Source: Thermoplasmata archaeon (lineage in GTDB: Archaea; Thermoplasmatota; Thermoplasmata; SG8-5). Taken from it: a stretch of 6,515 nt of DNA. Made by a program: the position numbers and the translations under genes. Below the pieces are notes generated by a model. The model was given only the letters and a program-made list of their open reading frames with translations. It did not search any database and was not told the DNA's origin. Below are positions 1 through 6,254 of this stretch, piece by piece (position 1 is the stretch's first letter; each line of letters opens with the position of its first letter). Location of the stretch: NCBI GenBank assembly GCA_023136815.1, contig JAGLQM010000047.1:1-6515 (forward strand), in the 5' to 3' direction.

Positions 1-42
1 AATCACAGTCAAAAATAGGAGTAACACAGATTTCACAAACAT
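1..42 (-). CDS. Possible N-terminus of a secreted or membrane protein, cut by the window edge
   Basis: Reading the minus strand from an ATG at 42-40 gives MFVKSVLLLFLTVI, open to the window edge. One lysine followed by an unbroken hydrophobic run looks like the start of a signal peptide or membrane anchor. The gene would be divergent from thi4. No Shine-Dalgarno is visible before this ATG; a GTG three codons in is an alternative start. The TATATAT box at 98-104 is nearly symmetric and could serve both directions. Only 14 codons are visible, so this may be chance, and no function can be assigned. Confidence 0.25.
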   Translation of the reverse strand, partial: MFVKSVLLLFLTVI

Positions 43-87
43 AATTATGATTTAAATGTCAAATTAGGGTTGTTTCATGATGGGTCG

Positions 88-104
88 CCGAAAGCCCTAT
101 ATAT
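88..104 (+). promoter_or_regulatory. Candidate archaeal promoter (BRE plus TATA box) for thi4
   Basis: The sequence CCGAAA (88-93) followed by TATATAT (98-104) resembles a purine-rich BRE plus TATA box. A TATA box here predicts a transcription start near 125-130, about 20 bases before the chosen thi4 ATG and just upstream of its AGGTGA Shine-Dalgarno. No TPP-riboswitch-like motif is apparent between the box and the start. Confidence 0.45.
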
Positions 105-148
105 TGAATGACTTATTTGGACTTAACGATTGTTAATAGGTGATGACC

Positions 149-940
149 ATGTTCAGCAAGGTATCTGAGAAGCAAGTTACACAAGCAATAGTGAAAGAAT
201 ACAGCACCAGGATGATGGAGAACCTAGATCCCGATGTAATCATAATTGGCGGCGGTCCCAGTGGTCTGGTTGCGGCACGCGAAACGGCAAAGGGCGGTGC
301 ACGTACAGTGATTATAGAGAGTAATAATTACCTTGGCGGTGGTTTCTGGCTTGGTGGTTTCCTGATGAATCCACTTACGATAAGGTCTCCAGGAGAAGGG
401 CTTTTGAGGGAACTTGGTGTCCCCCTGAAGGAAGTCTCACCCGGACTTTTTGTGGCTGATGGTCCCCATGCCTGTTCCAAGTTGATTGCCGCTGCCTGTG
501 ACGCTGGTGTATGGATAATGAATATGACCAAGTTTGATGATTTGGTACTCAGGGAAGAAAATCAAGTTGCCGGAGTTGTGGTGAACTGGACGCCGGTTTC
601 TGCACTTCCCAGGCAAATAACCTGTGTGGATCCAATTGCTCTAGAATCAAAGATTGTGATAGATGCCACAGGTCATGATGCACATGTAGTCAGGGCATTG
701 GAAACCAGGGGCTATCTTTCGATTCCAGGGATGGGATGTATGTGGGTGGAAAAAGCAGATGAAGCCATTGTAGAAAATACTGGAGAGATTCATCCCGGAC
801 TCATTGTGACTGGAATGTCTGCATCCACGGCATATGGCCTTCCCCGCATGGGACCCACCTTTGGCGGTATGCTGCTTTCCGGTCAGAAAGCAGGGCGTCT
901 GGCTCTGAAGATGTTAAACCGCACCGATTCCGAAATCTGA
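149..940 (+). CDS. thi4: Thi4-family thiazole synthase, cysteine-type active site
   Basis: This is the ADP-thiazole synthase of thiamine biosynthesis. It builds the thiazole moiety in the cytoplasm from NAD, glycine and sulfur; archaeal relatives are sometimes annotated as ribose 1,5-bisphosphate isomerase. Numbering is from the ATG at 149. The dinucleotide-binding motif is DVIIIGGGPSG (29-39) with an acidic strand end at E57, then GGGFWLGG near 64-70. The C-terminal RMGPTFGGM (233-241) is diagnostic of Thi4. The residue before VDP is C159. It aligns with the sulfur-donating Cys of yeast Thi4 (CCMDP), whereas methanogen enzymes have His there. The 263-aa length is normal for the family. The frame also allows GTG at 140 and ATG at 143. 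I prefer 149 because AGGTGA (138-143) sits five bases before it and would overlap the other starts. The gene appears monocistronic. Confidence 0.93.
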   Translation: MFSKVSEKQVTQAIVKEYSTRMMENLDPDVIIIGGGPSGLVAARETAKGGARTVIIESNNYLGGGFWLGGFLMNPLTIRSPGEGLLRELGVPLKEVSPGLFVADGPHACSKLIAAACDAGVWIMNMTKFDDLVLREENQVAGVVVNWTPVSALPRQITCVDPIALESKIVIDATGHDAHVVRALETRGYLSIPGMGCMWVEKADEAIVENTGEIHPGLIVTGMSASTAYGLPRMGPTFGGMLLSGQKAGRLALKMLNRTDSEI

Positions 941-980
941 CCCCAGTTTGACACTTAATTCAGCAAATATCAATAATACC

Positions 981-1076
981 ATGTGGAATAGTCTGGCGGA
1001 TGCCTACAAAATGAATCTGCAACATCCAATTTATCTGGAACTAAAACACACATCTAAAGACTGGCGGAATTGGTAA
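981..1076 (+). CDS. Doubtful 31-codon ORF
   Basis: An ATG at 981 opens 31 codons ending at TAA 1074-1076. The peptide begins MWNSLADAYKMNLQHP and ends with DWRNW. It is rich in W, N, K and H and resembles nothing I recognise. No Shine-Dalgarno precedes the ATG. It could be a tiny gene, a remnant of a decayed gene, or chance. It is listed because it is the only open frame of note in this gap. Confidence 0.15.
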   Translation: MWNSLADAYKMNLQHPIYLELKHTSKDWRNW

Positions 1077-1188
1077 TGTTAGATATATTCTACTGAATGT
1101 AGGTAATATTCAATAATGTGATTGAAAAGGCCGCAGAACTTTTAACAGTAACTGAATAAGGAATCGAATAAAAAAAGGCTGTAAGGTC

Positions 1189-1199
1189 AAATTTTATAT
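1189..1199 (+). promoter_or_regulatory. Candidate TATA box for the RAM-adk-Nudix/methyltransferase unit
   Basis: The sequence AATTTTATATT places a TATA-like box about 70 bases before the ATG at 1268. This predicts a transcription start near 1220-1225 and a leader of about 45 bases. The A-rich run at 1169-1177 (TAAAAAAAG, preceded by CGAA) is an alternative. The call rests on composition only. Confidence 0.3.
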
Positions 1200-1267
1200 T
1201 GGCAGTTCTGAGCATCAGCAACCAACAATTTATTATCTGTCTTCACAATGCCCCATTCGGTGAACGC

Positions 1268-1540
1268 ATGGTTAGAGGTTTTGTACTTATTTCGGTGGAA
1301 CCAGGCAAGGAAATGGAAGCCTATCGAGGTTTCAGTAATGCCAATGGCATAGTGGAAGCAACTCCGCTTCTGGGAGATATTGATTTTCTGCTTATCATCG
1401 AGGCAAAAGAACCGAATGATATAGCCAGGATAGTCATCAAGCAAATAAGACCCATTAAAGGCGTTGTGAGCACCAAGACACTGGTTGAGGATGAATTCCT
1501 CAAGCATTTTGAGGGCCTGGCCAGTGATAAAGAATGGTGA
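1268..1540 (+). CDS. Stand-alone Lrp/AsnC ligand-binding (RAM) domain protein
   Basis: The 90-residue product matches the C-terminal ligand-binding/oligomerisation domain of Lrp/AsnC regulators. The first beta strand is RGFVLISVEPGKE (3-15). It is followed by helix 1, a second strand, GDIDFLLIIEA (36-46), which is the usual turn-strand element, helix 2 (about 51-61), and GVVSTKTLVE (65-74), the closing strand. No helix-turn-helix is present, so it cannot bind DNA alone. Such proteins typically form ring oligomers, sense amino acids, and may modulate full-length Lrp partners. The ATG at 1268 is chosen because GGTGA (1259-1263) lies four bases upstream and the domain begins immediately after it. 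It heads a tight unit with adk, and its own stop forms part of the adk Shine-Dalgarno. The fold assignment is secure; ligand and role are unknown. Confidence 0.85.
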   Translation: MVRGFVLISVEPGKEMEAYRGFSNANGIVEATPLLGDIDFLLIIEAKEPNDIARIVIKQIRPIKGVVSTKTLVEDEFLKHFEGLASDKEW

Positions 1541-1545
1541 ATTAG

Positions 1546-2178
1546 ATGAAATTGATACTTTTGGGACCCCCAGGGGCAGGAAAGGGCACGCAGGCACAGT
1601 TTTTGGTTGAGAAATACAGCTTACCGCAAATAAGTACTGGCGACTTGCTCAGAAAAGCTGTGGCCGAAGGAACCGAGTTGGGCAAGATAGCCAAGGAATA
1701 TATGGACGCCGGAAAGTTAGGGCCAGACGATTTGATTCTTTCACTTATCAAGGAAAGAATTGACAAGCCAGACTGTGCCAGTGGCTATATTCTGGATGGT
1801 TATCCGCGGAACCTGGCACAGGCAGAGGCTATGGAAAAGTTGGCCAAAGTTGATGTTGTAATAAACCTGAATGTTCCAATGGAGGAGCTTGTTAATCGTC
1901 TCACTTCAAGGCGAACATGCAGCAAGTGCAATGCAGTTTATAATCTTACAGCCAGGCCTCCGAAGGTCCAGGGAAAATGCGATACCTGCGGAGGGGATCT
2001 GTACCAGCGGGACGATGATAATGTGGAAACAGTAAGCAAGCGCCTGGATACATATAATTCTCAAACAGCCCCGTTAATAGGCTATTTCACAGATAATGGC
2101 CTAATAAAGAACATTGATGCAACCCAGGGCATGGAAAATACACATAAATTCATCGTTGAGATCCTTGAAGCATTATGA
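1546..2178 (+). CDS. adk: Adenylate kinase, long zinc-LID (bacterial-type) form
   Basis: It catalyses ATP + AMP = 2 ADP in the cytoplasm. The 210-residue product has the P-loop GPPGAGKG (7-14), the AMP-binding segment STGDLLR (30-36), DGYPRN (84-89, normally DGFPR) and the LID-closing RDDDNVETVSKRL (155-167). The LID is the long type with four cysteines, C125-x2-C128 and C145-x2-C148, which bind structural zinc in this subfamily. This is the bacterial-like family, distinct from the short archaeal AdkA. The start follows GGTGA (1536-1540) by five bases. That site includes the stop codon of the upstream RAM gene, so translation is probably coupled. The gene ends by overlapping the next start (ATGA, 2175-2178). 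No catalytic residue appears to be missing. Confidence 0.96.
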   Translation: MKLILLGPPGAGKGTQAQFLVEKYSLPQISTGDLLRKAVAEGTELGKIAKEYMDAGKLGPDDLILSLIKERIDKPDCASGYILDGYPRNLAQAEAMEKLAKVDVVINLNVPMEELVNRLTSRRTCSKCNAVYNLTARPPKVQGKCDTCGGDLYQRDDDNVETVSKRLDTYNSQTAPLIGYFTDNGLIKNIDATQGMENTHKFIVEILEAL

Positions 2179-3347
2179 AATTGAAAGGTTCAATAGTCAT
2201 AGCCAGGTCTGCTTTCGGACAGAAATCCGAGAGCAGCTCTGCTTTCGAACAGAAATCCGAAAGCAGCCATGGCAGAAAATACATAATGGTCAAACATACT
2301 GAGCGGCAGTGGGAGTTCCCTGGCGGCCATATTGAAGGGAAAGAAACGCCTCTCCAAGCAGCAAAACGCGAGCTAAAGGAAGAAACTGGCCTAATAGGAA
2401 AAAACTGGAAAGACTGCGGCGTGGCAGAACTGGACAATGGCAATCTGGCATTATTCTCATGCACTGTTTCCGGGACTCCAGAGCCGAATACCCATGAGAT
2501 AGATGAAGCAAGATATTTCACTGCACCTCCGATTAATCTATCATTCAAACGTTTTGAATATTTTCTGCTTCTGGAAATGGCAGGCTGGCAACCGAAAAAG
2601 AAAACAAATTATGATATTGCTTCCAAGGAATTTGACAATATCCGGTCTAAAAGCCTCATTCATCTGGATGACTGGACAAATAGTCTGATTAAATGGGGCA
2701 GAATTAGAAAAAATACCCATGTTCTGGACGCTGGCTGCGGAACCGGCCGCTATTCCATAGAGATCAATGAATGCACTGGCGCAAAGGTTACTGGCATTGA
2801 CTTTTCCAGAGGCATGCTGTCAAAGGCCTCTGCCAAGGATCATGGTATCTGGCTTCAGGGTGATGCATCCAGCTTGCCCTTCGAAAGCGATACTTTCGAT
2901 ACGGTGATTATCATGCTGGTTTTGCAGCATGTGGATGATGAGCCCAGGGTGATCTCCCAGGCCAGGCGAGTGCTGAAACCCGGAGGCCAACTGGTCATTG
3001 TCACCCTGTCCCATGCAAGAATAAAATGCCACATCATGCGCCATTTTCCTGGACTGGTTAAAATTGATTTGGACCGATTCATGCCCATTCCAGAGTTAAA
3101 ATGGCATCTGGCTCATGAGAATTTTGATAATATCCATCATCATAATGTCAGGAGCCAGCCAACCGAGGCCAGCATTGACGATATGATCCACAGGTTCAGA
3201 AAGAGATATATTTCCACACTGGCACTTGTGCCTGAGGGTGATTTTGAAACGAATTTGGCTATTTTTGAGAAGGAATTAAGGAAAAATTACGGCCAGACTG
3301 TGGAATTCGGTGTTGAAATGGTTTTCATCGAAGCCAGAAAGGTATAA
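2175..3347 (+). CDS. Nudix hydrolase-SAM methyltransferase fusion protein
   Basis: One uninterrupted 390-residue chain carries two enzymes. Residues about 1-120 are a Nudix domain: strand GSIVIAR (5-11), YIMVKH (36-41), WEFPGGHIEG (46-55) and a perfect Nudix box from G51 to L73 (GX5EX7REUXEEXGU), so it should be an active metal-dependent diphosphate hydrolase. Residues about 145-390 are a class I methyltransferase: SAM motif VLDAGCGTGRYS (183-194), acidic strand end VTGIDFS (205-211), GDASSLPF (229-236), FDTVIIMLVLQHV (241-253) and RRVLKPGGQLVIV (264-276), as in UbiE/Methyltransf_11-like enzymes. A 20-residue repeat (12-31) sits in the first Nudix loop. The ATG overlaps the adk stop (ATGA), implying coupling. 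An internal ATG at 2286 would remove the first strand and is unlikely. Substrates of both domains are unknown; nucleotide or cofactor repair followed by methylation is only a guess. Confidence 0.85.
   Translation: MKLKGSIVIARSAFGQKSESSSAFEQKSESSHGRKYIMVKHTERQWEFPGGHIEGKETPLQAAKRELKEETGLIGKNWKDCGVAELDNGNLALFSCTVSGTPEPNTHEIDEARYFTAPPINLSFKRFEYFLLLEMAGWQPKKKTNYDIASKEFDNIRSKSLIHLDDWTNSLIKWGRIRKNTHVLDAGCGTGRYSIEINECTGAKVTGIDFSRGMLSKASAKDHGIWLQGDASSLPFESDTFDTVIIMLVLQHVDDEPRVISQARRVLKPGGQLVIVTLSHARIKCHIMRHFPGLVKIDLDRFMPIPELKWHLAHENFDNIHHHNVRSQPTEASIDDMIHRFRKRYISTLALVPEGDFETNLAIFEKELRKNYGQTVEFGVEMVFIEARKV
2208..2267 (+). repeat. Tandem 30-bp palindromic repeat inside the Nudix coding region
   Basis: Two adjacent 30-base units (2208-2237 and 2238-2267) differ at only two positions and encode SAFGQKSESS and SAFEQKSESS. 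Each unit is itself an inverted repeat. Unit 1 pairs CTGCTTTCGGA (2209-2219) with TCCGAGAGCAG (2226-2236) around a CAGAAA loop, 11 bp with one G-T pair. Unit 2 pairs 2239-2249 with 2256-2266 with one A-C mismatch. The left arm of unit 1 pairs perfectly with the right arm of unit 2. Both the single and the doubled unit keep the frame. The insert falls between the first two Nudix strands, where a loop can tolerate extra residues. Confidence 0.9.
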
Positions 3348-3471
3348 TGTCAAATTTGCGGTGTAACGACTAGTTTTATCATCAGAGCCTAGATGTGTAA
3401 CATTAATGTGCCCGGAATAAATCGAAACCATTATTTCTGACCAGTTATTACCCACCCCGGAGGCCGATATT
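3348..3471 (+). promoter_or_regulatory. Intergenic promoter region upstream of gcvPA
   Basis: It contains candidate TATA-like sequences AATAAAT (3415-3421) and CGAAACCATTATTT (3423-3436, BRE-like followed by AT-rich). It also contains a perfect 10-bp palindrome ACATTAATGT (3400-3409) just upstream of both, a possible operator. TGTAAC occurs twice (3362-3367 and 3396-3401). The Shine-Dalgarno GGAGG (3459-3463) is eight bases before the gcvPA ATG. No terminator-like hairpin for the upstream gene and no riboswitch fold is obvious. Confidence 0.4.
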
Positions 3472-4800
3472 ATGGCGCAAGACAGGGACACGGAAGAAAT
3501 GCTGGCACATCTGAAAATAACTTCAGTGAACGAACTATTCGAGGATATTCCAGATACTGCAAGATCAGAATTAATCGGGCTAAATAATGGCATGACAGAG
3601 CAAGATGTTCGGAAGAATTTAGAAAACATACTCGACAAAAACATCTCATTAAAGGAAATGCCCAGCTTCCTTGGCGGCGGAGCCTATGATTATTATGTTC
3701 CTGCTGCGGTGAATAATATTGTTGGCAGGTCAGAGTTCATAACATCTTATACGCCCTATCAACCCGAAATAAGCCAGGGTCTTCTTCAGGCATTATTCGA
3801 GTATCAGAGCATGATGAGCGAACTTACTGGCATGGAGGTTGTGAATAATTCCCTTTATGATTATACGACTGGCCTTGGGGAAGCTGTTCTAATGGCTGCC
3901 AGGCTTCAACGAAAAGCTAGAATATTTCTAATTCCAGACAATTTGCCTGTGTCCCGGATTTCGGTGCTTGAGAATTATTGCAATGGCCCTGGTATCAAAT
4001 TCCAAAAATATGCAATCGACAAGAGTACTGGCATGACAAATTTGGAAGACCTGAAATCCAAAATTGATGATAACACAATAGGAGTCCTTGTTGAAACTCC
4101 GAATTATTATGGTGTTCTTGAAAATCAGGTTGATAATATCCGCCAAATTCTTCATGGAAAGATTCTGGTTGTCGGGGCAGATGCAGTTTCCCTGGGTATT
4201 GTGAGGCCGCCAGGAGATTATGGCGCAGACATTGTAATCTCTGAAGGGCAGGTCTTTGGAAATGCTGTGAACTTCGGAGGCCCCATGCTAGGAATTATGG
4301 CTTGCAGGAAAAAACACATCAGAAAAATGCCAGGCCGGGTAATCGGTTTGACTTCCGATACAGAAGACAAACGTGCATTCTGCATGACCCTCCAGACCAG
4401 GGAGCAGCATATTCGCCGGGAAAAGGCAACTTCCAATATTTGTTCCAATGAAGCATTAACCACCGTGGCAACAGCCACCTACATGGCATACATGGGCGGC
4501 TCTGGCCTCAGAGAACTGGCAATTAAAGTAATGCAAACTTCCAGGGAACTAGCCAATCAAATTGCACAGGTTTCAGGATGCCAGGCTCCAAAATTCAGCG
4601 GCCATTATTTCAATGAGTTCGTAGCCACTTTCCCAATCAATGCCAGTAAGCTTGTTCAGAAGCTGAATGAAAAGGGCATCAATCCAGGCATTGAGCTTGA
4701 GATGCCAGGCATGGAAAATGATTTGTTGATTGCAGTGACTGACAAAACATCTCCTGAGGACATTCAGAAGTTTGTCCAGGTGCTTAGGGAGGTGCTTTGA
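3472..4800 (+). CDS. gcvPA: Glycine dehydrogenase (decarboxylating) subunit 1
   Basis: This is the N-terminal half of the glycine-cleavage P-protein, encoded separately as in many archaea and some bacteria. With GcvPB it forms the PLP enzyme that decarboxylates glycine and passes aminomethyl to lipoyl-GcvH. The 442-residue length fits the subunit. Family motifs are FLGGGAYDYYVPAAV (66-80), GRSEFITSYTPYQPEISQG (85-103), ELTGM (117-121), ETPNYYG (208-214), FGGPMLGIMA (268-277) and REQHIRREKATSNIC (310-324). At 129-137 it reads YDYTTGLGEA where many homologs read YDGATALAEA, a modest divergence near the cofactor region. The PLP-binding lysine lies in the partner subunit, as expected. The ATG at 3472 is supported by GGAGG eight bases upstream. 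It overlaps gcvPB by one base (TGATG). gcvT, gcvH and lpd are not in the window. Confidence 0.95.
   Translation: MAQDRDTEEMLAHLKITSVNELFEDIPDTARSELIGLNNGMTEQDVRKNLENILDKNISLKEMPSFLGGGAYDYYVPAAVNNIVGRSEFITSYTPYQPEISQGLLQALFEYQSMMSELTGMEVVNNSLYDYTTGLGEAVLMAARLQRKARIFLIPDNLPVSRISVLENYCNGPGIKFQKYAIDKSTGMTNLEDLKSKIDDNTIGVLVETPNYYGVLENQVDNIRQILHGKILVVGADAVSLGIVRPPGDYGADIVISEGQVFGNAVNFGGPMLGIMACRKKHIRKMPGRVIGLTSDTEDKRAFCMTLQTREQHIRREKATSNICSNEALTTVATATYMAYMGGSGLRELAIKVMQTSRELANQIAQVSGCQAPKFSGHYFNEFVATFPINASKLVQKLNEKGINPGIELEMPGMENDLLIAVTDKTSPEDIQKFVQVLREVL
4788..4794 (+). promoter_or_regulatory. Shine-Dalgarno site fixing the gcvPB start
   Basis: GGAGGTG lies inside the end of gcvPA, five bases before the ATG at 4800. 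This chooses ATG 4800 over the in-frame TTG at 4797 and supports translational coupling of the two P-protein subunits, which are needed in equal amounts. Confidence 0.8.
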
Positions 4801-6254
4801 TGTCATATCGTCAAGCAAAGCATGATGAACCACTGATTTACGAGCTAACTTGTGATGATGCCAAGGAAATTCCGATTCCATCAGATCTTTTGCCGGAAGG
4901 TCTGGTCAGAAAGCAGACCCCAAACATTCCTGGACTCTGTGAACGTGATCTTGTGCGTCACTTTGTAGCCTTATCCCAGATGAATTTTGGAGTTGACTCG
5001 GGCTTTTACCCTCTTGGTTCGTGCACAATGAAATATAATCCCAAGATTAATGAAGAAATTGCTGCCTTGACAAAAGCCAGTACAATTCATCCAGGGCAGC
5101 CAATCAGCCAGATTCAGGGCACATTGCAGATAATGTACGAACTCCAGGAAATGCTTGCAATAATCACCGGTATGGGCGCAGTAAGCCTTCAGCCAGCTGC
5201 CGGAGCACACGGTGAATTTACAGGCATGCTCATAACCAGGGCATATCATGAGAAACACGGCCAGGACAGGAATCAAGTGATCCTGCCAGACACATCTCAT
5301 GGGACAAACCCTGCAAGCGCAGCAATGGTTGGCTATGATATTCTCACCATTCCCTCCAAAGAAGGAAAAGTAGATTTGGATGCACTGGCCTCGGCTGTTT
5401 CTGATAAAACAGCAGCTTTCATGCTTACCAATCCAAACACTCTGGGAATATTTGAGCCGGAGGCCGATGATATTGCAGACATAGTTCACGAAGCCGGCGG
5501 TCTGATGTACTATGACGGCGCAAACATGAATGCCATTATGGGCAAAACATCACCTGGAAAACTGGGCTTTGATATTGTGCATTTGAATCTGCACAAGACA
5601 TTCGCAACGCCTCATGGTGGAGGCGGTCCTGGTTCTGGTCCAGTTGGAGTTATTAAAGAGTTGGAAAATTTCTTACCTGCTCCGGTTGCTGCGAAATGCG
5701 GCGATGGTTATTATCTGAATTATGACATCCCAGATACCATTGGCAAGGTTCACGGTTTCCATGGAAATTGGGGCGTTTTCCTCAAGGCCTACACATACAT
5801 TCTCTCTCTGGGTGCTGACGGCCTGACCCAGGCATCCGAGAGAGCTGTGCTTAATTCCAATTATCTCAGAGCACTGGTTGAAAAGTTCATGGATGTTCCA
5901 TATCCTGGCCTTCGGAAGCATGAATTTGTTGCCTCTGGTTCATCGCTTGAGAATGATGTCAGAACAATGGATTTGGCCAAACGGCTTATTGATCATGGCT
6001 ACCATCCGCCAACAGTTTACTTCCCATTGATAGTTGACGAGTCCATGATGATCGAGCCTACCGAAACAGAATCAAAGGCAACACTGGATGGTTTTGCACG
6101 GGCTCTGGAAAATGTGGTTAATGAGCCAGCGGAAGTTCTTCATGATGCACCCCGAAATGCTTCGGTAAGGCGGGTCAGCGAAGCAGAAGCTGCGAAAAAT
6201 CTTATTCTATCGTACAAGGACTATCTGGAATTTCAGGGCGGGTCTAGGGTCTAG
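4800..6254 (+). CDS. gcvPB: Glycine dehydrogenase (decarboxylating) subunit 2
   Basis: This is the catalytic C-terminal half of the glycine-cleavage P-protein, 484 residues from ATG 4800. Motifs are SGFYPLGSCTMKYNP (67-81), QPAAGAHGE (131-139), DTSHGTNPASAAM (164-176), YDGANMNA (238-245) and HLNLHKTFATPHGGGGPG (261-278). In the last of these, K266 is the expected Schiff-base lysine for PLP, followed by the glycine-rich loop. The tail has YHPPTVYFPLIVDESMMIEPTETESK, typical of the family, and the length is normal. It starts on the stop of gcvPA, so the two subunits are co-translated. The last codons (GGSRV-stop) run into a GGGTCTA tandem repeat that contains the TAG stop. Transcription probably ends at the inverted repeat 20 bases downstream, where trmI arrives from the other strand. 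Confidence 0.96.
   Translation: MSYRQAKHDEPLIYELTCDDAKEIPIPSDLLPEGLVRKQTPNIPGLCERDLVRHFVALSQMNFGVDSGFYPLGSCTMKYNPKINEEIAALTKASTIHPGQPISQIQGTLQIMYELQEMLAIITGMGAVSLQPAAGAHGEFTGMLITRAYHEKHGQDRNQVILPDTSHGTNPASAAMVGYDILTIPSKEGKVDLDALASAVSDKTAAFMLTNPNTLGIFEPEADDIADIVHEAGGLMYYDGANMNAIMGKTSPGKLGFDIVHLNLHKTFATPHGGGGPGSGPVGVIKELENFLPAPVAAKCGDGYYLNYDIPDTIGKVHGFHGNWGVFLKAYTYILSLGADGLTQASERAVLNSNYLRALVEKFMDVPYPGLRKHEFVASGSSLENDVRTMDLAKRLIDHGYHPPTVYFPLIVDESMMIEPTETESKATLDGFARALENVVNEPAEVLHDAPRNASVRRVSEAEAAKNLILSYKDYLEFQGGSRV

Larger units (their letters stand above)
941..1267. other. Intergenic stretch with no convincing gene
   Basis: These 327 AT-rich bases lie between thi4 and the RAM-domain gene. I see no tRNA or rRNA and no strong terminator. 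Present are a 31-codon ORF (981-1076), a weak AT-rich hairpin (arms ATATTCTAC at 1085-1093 and GTAG-GT-AATAT at 1099-1109, loop TGAAT), and TATA-like sequences at 1169-1177 and 1192-1199. The reading frame of the RAM gene stays open back to a TTG at 1199, but the extra 23 codons do not resemble the domain and are better read as leader. Confidence 0.6.

Noticed and set aside
140..148. GTG 140 or ATG 143 as the thi4 start
   Set aside because: The AGGTGA Shine-Dalgarno at 138-143 would overlap these codons; it is correctly spaced only for ATG 149.
1199..1267. Extended start of the RAM protein at TTG 1199
   Set aside because: The 23 extra residues do not resemble the domain, and GGTGA four bases before ATG 1268 gives a better start.
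1187..1597. Minus-strand 136-codon ORF, and other long antisense frames such as 4971-5489
   Set aside because: They lie opposite strongly recognisable genes, show no family motifs and have Cys- and Ser-rich compositions typical of antisense shadows.
2201..2269. AGCCA direct repeats (2201-2205 and 2265-2269) flanking the palindromic repeat, as a target-site duplication
   Set aside because: The distance between them is 64 bases, so an insertion creating this duplication would have shifted the frame, yet the Nudix frame is intact. A 5-base match is easily due to chance.
149..6254. A dedicated glycine or thiamine gene cluster, since both Thi4 and GcvP use glycine
   Set aside because: The two are separated by an unrelated three-gene unit with its own promoter, and no other thiamine or glycine-cleavage genes are present. 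A shared substrate alone is not evidence.
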